DNA of 64,000 nt from Paenibacillus sp. HWE-109 (GCF_022163125.1 NZ_CP091881.1:4526001-4590000); one strand, 5' to 3'. Numbered from the stretch's first letter, positions 9,701-18,240 are shown. Translations and numbers: made by a program. Notes: a model not told the origin generated them from the letters alone.

Positions 9701-12613
9701 GAACTGACCTCCCCATGGGACGGTATGAATTCTCGCAAAATCAAAACCGACCATATCCGCGAGTTGGATGGAAACGTCACCATCAAGACCATAGCTGAAA
9801 CCGAACAGGGAATTGCGGTCGGCCATGCTTTTGGGCTGGCTTTCAACCACGGCCACCGAGTAGCGATTGCGGACAAATTCTGCAGACGTTCGTTTCGGGC
9901 TGGACATAATTTGATACGATTGTTGAAGCGGAAGTAAACCCGTAATCCCTTGTTTTGTATAGTCGAAAGCGACCTCATAGTACCCTTCGTGAGTAGGTGT
10001 CCAACTCCAACCAGTCGTAAGCAGCGTTTGGCGATCTACCGCAGCTTGCGCTACCACCTGATTATCCGTATCGTAGACCGTACCAGTCACCGTTTGCACG
10101 CTGCTTGGCAGTTGACCTTCGATTGCCTTGAACACCACATTCTGGCCGATTTTCCACCAGTTTGCGAACGTATCTGCTTTCAGCGGAAAATATTCAATAG
10201 ACTCTATCTTTGCGTCGTCGTAATAAATCGTTCCCTGATTGCTTACGTTAGGCATTTTGAGTGTAGCAAGGTTCAACTGAATTTGATTCGTTCCTGCCGG
10301 AAACTGCGTATTATTAATGGTAAAAGCGATCTCTGTCCATGTACTGCTGCTAATCCCAGGGGAGTTCGCAACCGCTGTTCCAAGAAACGTGCCATCCTTG
10401 AAATAGCTGATAAACACCCACGAGCCATTACCCGCATAATCAGCGGACTTTCTCGCTTTTACTGAAGTTCTAATTGTCTGCATGCTGCTGTCGATTGGGA
10501 TCATTTTGGAAGACCAGCCTGCAGCTCCCACATCCGTCGAGTTAATGTAAAGACCGTTGGTACCACTGTATTTCATCGCTGTAGTAATCCCCGTATCCAC
10601 CGCATGCGCTCCGCTCCACAGGGATGATGACCAACTGATTGGGACCAGCTTCGATTCACTCACCCGCGTTTCTTCAAATCCAGGATTCGCTAAATCGTAA
10701 TACTTCGAGGTAATGACGTCTACCGGGCTGCTGGCAGCTGATATATTCCCCGACCCGTCTCGTGCTTTCACGGTAAAGGTGTAGCCACTGTACGCTTCAA
10801 GACCGCTCACTGTATACGTTACTCCAGTCACCGTCCCTACTTGCGTCGACCCTTGGAAAATATCATAGCCCGTTACGCCCCCATTGTCGGTTGAAGCGTC
10901 CCAGGTCAGAGTGACACTTTTCATCTTAATCGCTGACGCCACTACATGGGTTGGCGCTGTCGGGGCTTGCGTGTCATTGGTCACAAACGCATTGCTTGCA
11001 ACAGATTCATTCCCCGCAGCATCTATAGCTTTCACCGTAAAAGCATAACTTGCCGTTGAAAGAAGACCACTCACCGTAAACGTTAACCCTGTCGCTGTTC
11101 CAATCAGCGTCGCCCCTTGGTAAACATGGTACCCGCTCACGCCGATATTGTCTGTAGAGGCATTCCATGCCAAAGCTACGCTTTCAGCCGTTTGGCTAGT
11201 TGCATGAAGATTGGTCGGTGCCGTAGGTGCTTGCGTATCCGGGACCAATTCCATCGTGACATCATCGTAATACAACGTCCCCTGATTGCTTGTGGCACCT
11301 GCGCGAAGCGTAGCCAAATTTAACCGGATATTGTTGGTTCCAGCTGGAAACTGACTGCTGTTGATCGTTAACGTTATTTCTGTCCATACGCTGCTGCTAA
11401 GGCTGGTGGCCGGAGCAACTGCTGTACCAAGAAATGTGTTGTTATTCCCATAACTGATGAACACCCACGGACTATTGCCAGCATAATCAGCCGAACTTTT
11501 CACTTTGACTGTCGTCTTAATGGTCCGCATGCTGCTGTCAACAGAAATCGCTTTGGACGCCCAACCAGCGGCTCCGGCGTCCACTGCGCTTATATACAGC
11601 GCATGCGCGCCGCTATTTGCTACATCTGTGGTTACGCCTGTATCGACAGGGATCGTTCGAGACCACAGAGAGGAGCTCCAATTAAGGGGCACAAGCTTCG
11701 TTTGACTTACTGTTGTTAATTCAAATCCAGGGTTGGCTATCTCGTAAGCTATTGGAGTGGTAGCGTTTACAGCATTGCTTGCTGCTGATTGATTACCCGC
11801 TGCATCTTTGGCTTTTACAGTAAAGGTGTAACTGGTATTCGCATTGAGATCGTTTACAATATAAGATAAGCCTGTCGTAGACCCAACCAGTGTTGTCCCA
11901 TTGTACACGTCATATCCCGTGACGCCTACCTGATCAGTCGACGCGTTCCAAGTTAGTTCAATGCTTGTCGCCGTTTGCCCTGCAATCGCAAGATTGCTCG
12001 GAGCTGTAGGCGCTTGAGCATCAAGCAGTTCCATCGTTACATCATCATAATAGAGGAAGCCCGCATTCGTAGCAGCCCCTGCTTTGCTCGTAGCCAGATT
12101 CAGCCAGATCATATTCGTTCCAGCTGGAAACTGGCTGCTGTTAATCGTTAGCGATATGGTGGTCCACTCGCTGCTGCTCAAAGCTGCTGCTGGAGCTGAG
12201 GTTGTGCCAAGGAATGTGCCACTATTCCCATAACTGATGAACACCCATGGATTATTACCGGCATAATCCGCCGACTTCTTCACTTTCACCGTGGTTTGGA
12301 TGGTTTGCATACTGCTTTCAATCGGAATCGCTTTGGATGTCCAGCCAGCAGCTCCTGCATCCGTCGCGCTGATATAAAGCGCTTTGGTCCCGCTGTTGTA
12401 AACCGCTGTAGTTACGCTCGTATCGACTGCAGTCGTCCTGCTCCATAAGGAAGTCGTCCAATTCGTAGGAATTAGCTTCGATTGATTCAGCGTCGTTTCT
12501 TCAAATCCAGGATTAACTATGTTCACCGTAGATGCTTGAGCGCGTGTTTGCATGGATGGTAAAAGCGCGATAACCATTGTGCAGAGCAACAACCAAGCGA
12601 CCAATTTCTTCAT
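6731..12613 (-). CDS. Giant secreted modular glycoside hydrolase (clan GH-A, GH39-like)
   Basis: 1960 residues. Signal peptide 1-28 (MKKLVAWLLLCTMVIALLP, then AQAS). Three related ~165-residue jelly-roll carbohydrate-binding-type modules (each opening NPGFEET or similar) at about 30-195, 290-455 and 640-805. Fibronectin type III domains at about 200-285 and 458-635 (one, then two in tandem; motifs APTAPSNL, LTWNAST, YTFTVKA). A (beta/alpha)8 catalytic domain at about 920-1290, with acid/base Glu1065 in WEIWNEPHL and probable nucleophile Glu1161 in WVTSESH. A CBM9-like module at about 1400-1580, an OmpL47-type Ig domain (DNLTGVAKTEYSLDNG) at about 1590-1670, and four C-terminal 74-residue repeats. 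There is no LPXTG or SLH anchor. GGAGGGG precedes ATG 12613. It likely attacks a plant or microbial polysaccharide outside the cell; the substrate cannot be read from sequence. Confidence 0.9.
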   Translation of the reverse strand: MKKLVAWLLLCTMVIALLPSMQTRAQASTVNIVNPGFEETTLNQSKLIPTNWTTSLWSRTTAVDTSVTTAVYNSGTKALYISATDAGAAGWTSKAIPIESSMQTIQTTVKVKKSADYAGNNPWVFISYGNSGTFLGTTSAPAAALSSSEWTTISLTINSSQFPAGTNMIWLNLATSKAGAATNAGFLYYDDVTMELLDAQAPTAPSNLAIAGQTATSIELTWNASTDQVGVTGYDVYNGTTLVGSTTGLSYIVNDLNANTSYTFTVKAKDAAGNQSAASNAVNATTPIAYEIANPGFELTTVSQTKLVPLNWSSSLWSRTIPVDTGVTTDVANSGAHALYISAVDAGAAGWASKAISVDSSMRTIKTTVKVKSSADYAGNSPWVFISYGNNNTFLGTAVAPATSLSSSVWTEITLTINSSQFPAGTNNIRLNLATLRAGATSNQGTLYYDDVTMELVPDTQAPTAPTNLHATSQTAESVALAWNASTDNIGVSGYHVYQGATLIGTATGLTFTVSGLLSTASYAFTVKAIDAAGNESVASNAFVTNDTQAPTAPTHVVASAIKMKSVTLTWDASTDNGGVTGYDIFQGSTQVGTVTGVTYTVSGLEAYSGYTFTVKARDGSGNISAASSPVDVITSKYYDLANPGFEETRVSESKLVPISWSSSLWSGAHAVDTGITTAMKYSGTNGLYINSTDVGAAGWSSKMIPIDSSMQTIRTSVKARKSADYAGNGSWVFISYFKDGTFLGTAVANSPGISSSTWTEIAFTINNTQFPAGTNQIQLNLATLKMPNVSNQGTIYYDDAKIESIEYFPLKADTFANWWKIGQNVVFKAIEGQLPSSVQTVTGTVYDTDNQVVAQAAVDRQTLLTTGWSWTPTHEGYYEVAFDYTKQGITGLLPLQQSYQIMSSPKRTSAEFVRNRYSVAVVESQPKSMADRNSLFGFSYGLDGDVSIQLADMVGFDFARIHTVPWGGQFGDISMALEPSRGTFNWAAFDAHINKLTNQNLELIGNIVFTPQWASPHPEDTTIYIAVPGYASYAPVDMNDFAVFLRALVTRYGDRIKKWEIWNEPHLKGGSIFWNDTPEKFVELLRTGYETIKSVQPDSEIWIGGMGGYRYLPFYNELLRLGGASYFDKLSLHGKFPDPRDYQKYDQLYGVPSKPWVTSESHAGLYGPTLLKDMLTEPQVAQKMLLDYMFQMKHQVEQIAYFEMIDLTEPEALPFAQAEGWFTNSAGLFRKKPQLEPRLSSVVMHRFVETLGKNVVYRGEYSLSGNQKAVYFESDGEPLLVVWTENANAAPIAANLTGAFTNGTVVRDWTGSTETVSPSLLLKPNKMYFISNVNAAYLASLTSTKDVLLSDYEKSRQSANAPTGLGKKGMLFDRTTGALSTDIHWIDQDWLYQNIDSERPAGFAAKAAVGIANDGLDLVIDVSDNVFVQNETKGNYWIGDSIQFGIDTSGIGLAGAQVEFQAALTANGPVLYKSSVPYIGGDLPSNWTQAGQFVQYASMLVDSTQSGKKIYKIHLAWSELYPYISDVTKPLYISLLVNDNDGAGRLGWLEWASGIGKAKDVSVYGKIVFDQQAPVTTASVSPVQPDGPNGSYMNPVTVVLAATDNLTGVAKTEYSLDNGNTWQPYTAAVTFSSNGQYTLSYRSTDQAGNVESSQQVSFNIATTTVSVQLKDSSGNPISGGTVSYYDGEWKTFGVTDASGTVSKSLPHKSYTFAMNYEGTYKEKVQHTGTDSVIVFNTVNVKVQLKDSLGNPLNGGIASYYAGSWRQFGSISGGETNRELLPGSYTFAMTYEGTYKEKVQNTGVDATIDFQTVNVKVQLKDSLGNPLNGGNASYYAGSWRQFGSISGGETNRELLPGSYTFAMTYEGTYKEKVQNTGADATVDFQTVNVKVQLKDSMGNPLDGGIASYYAGGWRQFGSTSGGEISKELLSGTYTFGMTYGGVYKEIANNTTANSAVIFHM
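6734..7630 (-). repeat. Four in-gene repeats of 222 bp (74 residues)
   Basis: The C-terminus of the giant hydrolase consists of four copies of a prealbumin-like module (VQLKDSLGNPLNGG ... YYAGSWRQFGS ... LLPGSYTFAMTYEGTYKEK). The TTGACGGTTTGAAAGTC block recurs at 6951 and 7173, exactly 222 bp apart. The second and third copies are nearly identical at DNA level, the first (from the N-terminal side) is divergent and the fourth moderately so, indicating recent duplication or gene conversion. Confidence 0.9.
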
Positions 12614-12922
12614 ACATGAATCCCCTCCTACAAATTAATATTTCTTCTAAGCATTCACCGGGGCTGATGAGACAAGGCTATGATTCATTCAGCAGCTGTG
12701 CATTCTTCCTACCTTATTAACGTTATCCGCAGCCAGATCACATCCTTTTTTTTAGATTCGCGAGGCTTGACAATTTGCCGTTATTACGGATTACAAGGAT
12801 TAATATAGGATGAATCGTGTGTCAAAGATACGGGATTATTTATACTTCGTTATCCGATATTATCTTTTTCGCAAGAAAGCAGCTTTGCCGCCTTTAGAGA
12901 TGAGCATCTTCATAGCGGTTTT
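12614..12922. other. Upstream region of the giant hydrolase gene, no gene seen
   Basis: Apart from the ribosome binding site of the hydrolase, nothing coding is supported here. A TTGACA on the plus strand at 12768-12773 has no convincing -10 partner or downstream gene. The region is AT-richer than its flanks. Confidence 0.5.
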
Positions 12923-13210
12923 CTATGATCCGCTAACTGGCGGAAACTGGGGTAAACGTAGCCTGAAAGGGAACTGAGATCCGCTATTTCAGCGAAACCT
13001 GCTGATTCCAACCGGGAAACGGTGACATAGCGGATCGTAGTTCCCTTCGGACTATGCAATGACAGAGAGCGTCGTGTGAAAAGGAACTATGATCCGCTAA
13101 CTGGCGGAAACTGGGGTAAACGTAGCCTGAAAGGGAACTGAGATCCGCTATTTCAGCGGAACCTGCTGATTCCAACCGGAAAACGGTGACATAGCGGATC
13201 GTAGTTCCCT
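12923..13210. repeat. Two 124-bp copies of a long dispersed intergenic repeat
   Basis: Two nearly identical copies at 12923-13046 and 13087-13210 (164-bp period). Each begins CTATGATCCGCTAACTGGCG and ends ATAGCGGATCGTAGTTCCCT. The two ends are inverted relative to each other (TGATCCGCTA / TAGCGGATCG), so a single-stranded copy could fold into a long arm. Short frames in this stretch are by-products. Confidence 0.88.
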
Positions 13211-13345
13211 CTGGCCTGGCATATGGCGGTTTTCAGCATTATAGCGTACTATAGTTCCCTCAAACTCTCGATAATGACACTTTTGGCTAGAACAGCGCAC
13301 CGCAGTCCCTCCGTGCGAGGTAGCTGGAGTAACTCCGCGTTCATA
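13195..13345. repeat. Dispersed repeat tail, matching 48.64-48.73 kb
   Basis: GTTCCCTCAAACTCTCGATA, ATGACACTTTTGGCTAGAA and GTGCGAGGTAGCTGGAGTAA match 48646-48725 (GTTCCCTCAACCTCGTGATA, ATGACACTTTTTGCCAGAA, CCCGAGGCAGCTGTGGGAAC) in the same order and spacing. No coding sequence is apparent, and I recognise nothing from 13377 to 13680. Confidence 0.75.
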
Positions 13346-13351
13346 TAAACA

Positions 13352-13376
13352 AAGACCTAGCCTGCGGCTAGGTCTT
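13352..13376. terminator. Isolated strong hairpin in intergenic DNA
   Basis: Perfect 11-bp stem AAGACCTAGCC / GGCTAGGTCTT with loop TGC. It is followed on the minus strand by TTGTTTATATG, a modest T-tract, and is about 350 bp from the nearest stop codon. It may be a leftover terminator of a lost gene. Confidence 0.5.
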
Positions 13377-13686
13377 CAAGTCCATGCACCATCGCAAGTC
13401 TCCTTACGAACTCAATAACCTTTATTCGGCCAAAATCGCTCATTCTTAAAATCTAATGAATGCCAGACGCGCTATTTCAAGCAATTGCTAACCATTCGGT
13501 CAATAAATTAGTCGATAACACCAATCCAGTTCATTACATCTCCAAAGAAGCTATTTTCTCGTCTTTAAGCGTCCTACAGTTCATTAGATGCCACTCAAGA
13601 CCGAAAACCGCCAAAGCAAAGAGGTCTACGATAAACGTCAACGAAAATCCACCCTAAAACTTCCGCTGTCTATTATTGCAAAAAAA

Positions 13687-13713
13687 GCCAGCATCGAGAT
13701 TCTCGATGCCAGC
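13687..13713 (-). terminator. Rho-independent terminator of the propeller-like gene
   Basis: A 12-bp stem (read on the minus strand as GCTGGCATCGAG / CTCGATGCTGGC, with two G-U pairs) is followed by TTTTTTTGC. On the plus strand the two wobble pairs become A-C mismatches, so it is specific to minus-strand RNA. It begins 20 nt after the stop at 13733. Confidence 0.9.
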
Positions 13714-13732
13714 CTTTGATAATAGCTAAACG

Positions 13733-14545
13733 CTACTCCGCATAGTGGCGGAAGTTGACGCTGATACGGTTAGATCCGACGTCGAGGATGTGCAGAGCTG
13801 CGCCATTAGCTGTTGGCAGCACAGCAATCCCCTGAGCTTCTGTCCCGCTGGACAAGTTGCGGTTAAACGCAAGCGCTACGCTGCCTGTTTCCGGGTCAAT
13901 CGTATAGACCGATTGCGTGCCGTTGTCCGTAGAAGCATACAGCTGACCGTTGTATACTTCGGCTCCTTGAATGCGATCGATGCTTTGCGTGAGCGGAACG
14001 GTTTTGATGAAATGCATGTCATCGAGACTGAATACATTCAGGTTGCTCGCATTGCTCCACTGTGCCGTGTACACTTGACCACGCTGAGCGTCAACAGCAA
14101 CCCAAGGCACTCCACCTGGATGCAGGTTCAACGGCAACGCGTACGAAGTACCTGTGTATTGCAGCGTTTGTGCATCATAGAGCGCAAGGAAGGGATGTTG
14201 ATAGTTGGAACCGTCTTCGATTGGGGCATAAATTTTGCCATTATAATAGCTGATGTCCCCAATATGATCACCGCCCAAGCTGGAAATCGCCGAAGGAATC
14301 GCCAATGCGTTGCGGGCTTGAACCGTCTTGCCGTCAATACTGGTGCGAAGTAAGCCGGCATTCGAATTGAAAATCCAGCCGCTTCCGTCTGAGGTAACAC
14401 CTTGTCCACGTTCCAATGCATCGAGCAGCCAGTAAGTTTGACTAGAAACCTGGTGCCACGCCGCTGCCGAAGCAACACCTGCAAGAGAGCCTAACAGCAT
14501 CGTGCTTACCGCCAACATCGAAATTTTCTTACCCATTTTCATCAT
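13733..14545 (-). CDS. Secreted beta-propeller-like protein
   Basis: 270 residues with a clear signal peptide (KKISMLAVSTMLLGSLAGVA, cleavage after ASA near residue 28). The mature protein has repeating strand motifs of propeller proteins: GDISYYNGKIYAPIED, PWVAVDAQRGQVYTAQW, GAEVYNGQLYASTDNG, VYTIDPETGSVALAF. This resembles NHL/YncE/quinoprotein-like folds. AGGAGG lies 5 nt before ATG 14545. It has its own terminator and is a single-gene unit. No catalytic residue pattern is evident; a sugar- or surface-binding role is only a guess. Confidence 0.75.
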   Translation of the reverse strand: MMKMGKKISMLAVSTMLLGSLAGVASAAAWHQVSSQTYWLLDALERGQGVTSDGSGWIFNSNAGLLRTSIDGKTVQARNALAIPSAISSLGGDHIGDISYYNGKIYAPIEDGSNYQHPFLALYDAQTLQYTGTSYALPLNLHPGGVPWVAVDAQRGQVYTAQWSNASNLNVFSLDDMHFIKTVPLTQSIDRIQGAEVYNGQLYASTDNGTQSVYTIDPETGSVALAFNRNLSSGTEAQGIAVLPTANGAALHILDVGSNRISVNFRHYAE

Positions 14546-14719
14546 TCATTCCTCCTTAGATTGGCAACCTTAACTCTTCTATATCGTAAGCTTTTTCCCC
14601 CATTCGTTATTGAACAAAACACGTAATTCATTGAACAAAATCGTCTTGGTTTGTATAGTTATTTTGAAGCTAATAGCCTCCAATAAAAGCCGCTATTAAC
14701 GAAAAAAAAACCACTCTCC

Positions 14720-14756
14720 GTGCGAATAAGAGCTGCATAAAGACTCTTATTTGCAC
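14720..14756 (-). terminator. Probable terminator of the AraC/GNAT/oxidoreductase operon
   Basis: Arms GTGCGAATAAGAG and CTCTTATTTGCAC (one wobble) enclose an 11-nt loop. On the minus strand it lies about 50 nt after the AraC stop at 14808 and a run of nine T's follows 10 nt later. Confidence 0.65.
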
Positions 14757-14807
14757 AAAAAGGGAAGGGCTGCCTCTTACAGCAGACTAGGGGATTTATT
14801 CACTTCA

Positions 14808-15650
14808 TCACTTAGAGATGCATTCATTCGCATACTGCATAGGCGTAATGCCCGTCAGCCTCTTAAACAGCCTGGTGAAATGGCCTTGATCAGCAAACCC
14901 GGCCTGTAAGGCGATCGTCTTCAGGCTTTCCTTGCCATACTGGAGCAACACTTTGGAGCGTTCTACCCGCATGCGGATAAAATATTGGTGAGGCGTATAG
15001 CCGGTTTGCTTTTTGAAAAGACGGATCAAATGAGGCGAACTCACATTAGCTACTGAGGCCAGTTCGGTCAGTGCAAGGTCTTGGTCTAGATGCTCGCGCA
15101 TGTACTGAATAACTTCAGATATTTGTTGATGAGTAAAACGGCTAGGAGCAGCCAGCGGACGGGAACTCACAGCGTAATACTGGAGCAGATGGAGAACTGT
15201 CATCGTCGCAAGTGCGTCTCGATACAGAGCGCCATGAACACCCTCGCTTCTGATTTCCTCCAGCATCCAACTGCCCAGCTGCCATAGCTTCGCATCCTGC
15301 ACCTGTGCTTTATGCCTGATTTCGATGGAGCCCGGCTGACCGAATCCCGACTCGTAAGCCATTGTATCGAGGAAAGAGGGAGCAATTTCAATGAGGAAGA
15401 GCGAGCCCTCGTGCTGTATCAAGCTGTAGGGATATCCGTGAGGGCAGATATGCAGCTCACCACTTTCCGCTGAACGATCCGAGCAGCCATAAATGGTAAC
15501 GACTTTCTGGCTGCCGCCATCTATTTCGGCCTCATCATTGTCCTTGAAATAAGGAGGAACACTTGGCCAATAGAAGAAACGCACATTCTCCCAACGCAAC
15601 TTTTCGCTTGACAAGGCAGGACCCTGCAAATTGATCACCCTATTTTCCAT
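14808..15650 (-). CDS. AraC-family transcriptional regulator
   Basis: 280 residues: an N-terminal sensing half (residues 1-165, including HPHGYPYSLI-like cupin strands, here ICPHGYPYSLIQHEG) and a C-terminal AraC DNA-binding domain (LALTELASVANVSSPHLIRLF and SLKTIALQAGFADQGHFTRLF, residues 185-275). It is the last gene of a tight run after the acetyltransferase (12-nt gap), with no strong ribosome site of its own, so it is probably translationally coupled. It may add local control to the sugar operon alongside the YesM/YesN pair at 21.8-25.1 kb. Confidence 0.92.
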   Translation of the reverse strand: MENRVINLQGPALSSEKLRWENVRFFYWPSVPPYFKDNDEAEIDGGSQKVVTIYGCSDRSAESGELHICPHGYPYSLIQHEGSLFLIEIAPSFLDTMAYESGFGQPGSIEIRHKAQVQDAKLWQLGSWMLEEIRSEGVHGALYRDALATMTVLHLLQYYAVSSRPLAAPSRFTHQQISEVIQYMREHLDQDLALTELASVANVSSPHLIRLFKKQTGYTPHQYFIRMRVERSKVLLQYGKESLKTIALQAGFADQGHFTRLFKRLTGITPMQYANECISK

Positions 15651-15662
15651 TCATTCAACCAA

Positions 15663-16184
15663 CTACTTCTGAATGAGCCCCATGATGTGAGTCCATCTCT
15701 TCTCATGATCCTCGCCAAGATACGTAGGGCGAAAGCCCAATCTCCAGTAAACCTGAATCGCTGCTAACCGGAAATCGTCGGTTTTGAGAGTTGCGCTGCT
15801 GCGGTATTCACTTCTCATCTTGTGCAGTGCCGCCAAGGTTACGGCACGACCAAGCCCTTGTCCTGCATACTCAGGCAAAGCCCCAACCATGTGCAAGTAA
15901 CCGGAATCCTCCCCTGTTTCTTCCCGCTCCCAAGCCGTTGCGGTTGCTACAGGCTCGCTCCCCCGGCAAATAAACTGCACACGCTCTATTTGAAAATAGG
16001 GAGATCCGCCGATCTTCTCCTCGAAGGTGATCCTTTTTTCAAAAGAGCGCTCAATGATATGCTCCCAGACGGCTTCATCACCTGGCTTGAAATGACGAAG
16101 TGAGTATCCTGGAAGAAGTTCAAGTGCCGACAAATCGGCTAAACTTTCCTTATGCATAAACAGCTTGGATAGGGGTTCGTTCAA
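15663..16184 (-). CDS. GNAT-family N-acetyltransferase
   Basis: 173 residues with the GNAT fold: conserved motif A appears as LHMVGALPEYAGQGLGRAVT (acetyl-CoA pyrophosphate loop Q/R-x-x-G-x-G/A variant), followed by VYWRLGFRPTY near the C-terminus. The start is TTG 16184, overlapping the oxidoreductase stop (TTGA) with GGAGGG upstream; an ATG ten codons in is the alternative. Its position between the oxidoreductase and AraC genes suggests it acetylates a sugar or amino-sugar intermediate, which is inference only. Confidence 0.85.
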   Translation of the reverse strand: MNEPLSKLFMHKESLADLSALELLPGYSLRHFKPGDEAVWEHIIERSFEKRITFEEKIGGSPYFQIERVQFICRGSEPVATATAWEREETGEDSGYLHMVGALPEYAGQGLGRAVTLAALHKMRSEYRSSATLKTDDFRLAAIQVYWRLGFRPTYLGEDHEKRWTHIMGLIQK

Positions 16185-17392
16185 GCGTCTTTCCCTCCAT
16201 TCTTGGCTTTATAGTCCGGAAATACCATTGTTTTGCCTCCAGCTGCTACAGATGCCGTCGATAGCGCAAACACAGAACTCCATGTTGCCGCATCGTAGAC
16301 ATCTACCATAGGAGCACGCTGTTCCTCAATCGCTGCGGCAAATTCCACGAAGACGAGGAAGTCGCCGCCGCCATGCCGGAAATGAGCCGCTTCATGGCCC
16401 CACGCCTGCCAGAGCGGATGGTCGAACTGAGGCTGGTAGCGGCTTAGCGGCTCCCACATAGCCGTTCGCCCGTCATCTTCTTGAGACGACACCTGTTTCA
16501 GCCAAATCAGATCCTGCTCCCGTTCATGGCGACCTGACGTATACCCCCCCTCCGTTCCTTGCACAACATAATGCGTCGGATTGGGAGGCCTTGCAGATGT
16601 CCAGTCTACGCGCAAAGTAATCAGTACACCTCGCTCTGACTGAACAACCACTACGGAGGAATCTCCTTGTTGCCAATAGCCTTGCTGCGCGGCTGGGTGC
16701 TGGCCGCCATATTGTTCATGGAAGTAATTTTGCAGCGATCTGGAAGGCGAAGTGAAGGCGGTTAAACTCTTCAGTCGATCCCCGCCAGCTTGGTTCGTGC
16801 CGAGCCAATGTGCCAGCGGGCCGAGCGAATGCGTCGGGTAATTCATACCATTGTAATCACGATGCAGCTGTCCACGCCACGTGAGCGAGCCGTCAGCCTG
16901 TGCGATGAGATGACGGCAATCATGAAGATAACCGCCTTCCATATACGTTATTTCGCCCAGACACCCCTGATTAATCAAATGCCCTACAGTCAGAACCGCG
17001 CGGGAAAAGCAATAATTTTCGGCCATCATATAACATAAGCCTGTACGCTGCACGGTTTCCACCAGTTCCCATGCCTCATCCAAGGTCTGAAAGGCTGGAA
17101 CCTCGCTAAGCACGTGCTTCCCCGCGAGCAAAGCCTCAACGGACTGCCGAGCGTGAAAGGGCATCGGGCTAGCGATATAAATAGCTTCAATGGTCTGGTC
17201 TTGAAGCATATCCTGATAATCCGTGTAGGTCGTAACGCCAGGGTATTGAATCTGCCAAGCTCCCAGGACAGCTTCGTTGACATCGCATATGGCTGTCAGT
17301 TGAATCTGGGCAGCCAGCAACCCAAGCGCCCGTTCCAATCGGCCTCCCCGATTACCTCCAACAATGGCAAGACGCAGCGGCCCTTTTGTCAT
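16181..17392 (-). CDS. Gfo/Idh/MocA-family oxidoreductase
   Basis: 403 residues. An N-terminal Rossmann domain (LRLAIVGGNRGGRLERALGL, residues 5-25; then LTAICDVNE) and a C-terminal alpha/beta domain are typical of NAD(P)-dependent sugar or cyclitol dehydrogenases. The usual catalytic EKP is replaced by EVP in VLSEVPAFQTLDEA, and the glycine motif is GGNRGG rather than GxGxxG. The loss of the lysine suggests an altered or non-redox function. It overlaps the metallophosphoesterase by 4 nt (ATGA) and the acetyltransferase by 4 nt. Confidence 0.88.
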   Translation of the reverse strand: MTKGPLRLAIVGGNRGGRLERALGLLAAQIQLTAICDVNEAVLGAWQIQYPGVTTYTDYQDMLQDQTIEAIYIASPMPFHARQSVEALLAGKHVLSEVPAFQTLDEAWELVETVQRTGLCYMMAENYCFSRAVLTVGHLINQGCLGEITYMEGGYLHDCRHLIAQADGSLTWRGQLHRDYNGMNYPTHSLGPLAHWLGTNQAGGDRLKSLTAFTSPSRSLQNYFHEQYGGQHPAAQQGYWQQGDSSVVVVQSERGVLITLRVDWTSARPPNPTHYVVQGTEGGYTSGRHEREQDLIWLKQVSSQEDDGRTAMWEPLSRYQPQFDHPLWQAWGHEAAHFRHGGGDFLVFVEFAAAIEEQRAPMVDVYDAATWSSVFALSTASVAAGGKTMVFPDYKAKNGGKDA

Positions 17393-18240
17393 CCCTGATG
17401 ACCTCCAAACGACGAGCCCTTCCGAGCGCTGACGTTTGACGATAACGCATCTCCCTCGGCCTCAGGAAAGGGTTCAAAATAAGGCATATGCCGACTGACG
17501 ATATGAGCCCATTCCTTGACATTCCTATCGTCAAACTTGATTAGTTCCACACTCACTTGTCCATCTTCCACCGTAATCAGCCGAAATGCTGGAATATCAA
17601 GCATTGCAGCTGTCTGTACGAAATACCAGTCCTGTTCCCTTACAATCGAGTTGATATGATTATGGCCGTTGAAATAGAAACCTACACCCGTATGCTTATT
17701 CAGAATACGGCGCAGCTGGACAGCCTCGTGCAGCGACATCATCGCTTCTGTTGATCGCGCAGTTGTTCCATAAATGGGATGATGGGCAAATACGAGAAGA
17801 GGTTTATCGGATGGCTCACTCAGATTAGCTTCCAGCCAAGTCAACTGCTCCTCCTCCATGAACCCGCTCCAATCCGTTACTGTTTCTCGCGCCGTATCCA
17901 GCATGATCAGTGTCGCTTGCTCTGTTTCTATCCGCTCGTAGGGCTTCAGCCCCGTAGCCGCTAGAATTGCTGCCTTATCGTGCGTATAGGTATCATGATT
18001 GCCCATAATATGGATGAAGCGAACCCGATTTCCGCAGCTCTCTACTTTGCTGAAAATATAGTCGAATTCGACAAGCTCTCCAGCATTGGCCATATCGCCA
18101 ATCGCGATATGATAATCCGCCTCTGTCTCCAAAAAGGCAGATAACACATAATCAAAGAAAGCGTCACGCGCTTTCACCACCTCAGGACGGTTCAGAACGA
18201 TAGACGGATAATGCAAATCTCCAATCATAGCAATTTTCAT
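17389..18240 (-). CDS. Calcineurin-like metallophosphoesterase
   Basis: 283 residues with the full metallophosphoesterase signature: MIGDLHYP (residue 4 on, D-x-H), IAIGDMANAGE (GD), MGNHDTYTHD (GNHD), LLVFAHHPIYG and FYFNGHNHIN (GHxH). The length and motif spacing resemble the CpdA/YkuE-like phosphodiesterase class. It is cytoplasmic. GCGGAGGG precedes ATG 18240. It is placed 17 nt after the second permease gene, within the sugar importer operon, so it may dephosphorylate or cleave a phosphodiester in the imported compound. That role is inferred from context. Confidence 0.9.
   Translation of the reverse strand: MKIAMIGDLHYPSIVLNRPEVVKARDAFFDYVLSAFLETEADYHIAIGDMANAGELVEFDYIFSKVESCGNRVRFIHIMGNHDTYTHDKAAILAATGLKPYERIETEQATLIMLDTARETVTDWSGFMEEEQLTWLEANLSEPSDKPLLVFAHHPIYGTTARSTEAMMSLHEAVQLRRILNKHTGVGFYFNGHNHINSIVREQDWYFVQTAAMLDIPAFRLITVEDGQVSVELIKFDDRNVKEWAHIVSRHMPYFEPFPEAEGDALSSNVSARKGSSFGGHQG

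Noticed and set aside
12768..12800. TTGACA as a promoter on the plus strand
   Set aside because: No acceptable -10 at 16-18 bp and no plus-strand gene downstream.
12984..13175. 63-codon minus frame in intergenic DNA
   Set aside because: It lies within and between the two copies of the dispersed repeat.
13460..13657. 65-codon plus frame
   Set aside because: No ribosome site, no similarity I recognise, and an isolated position in non-coding DNA.
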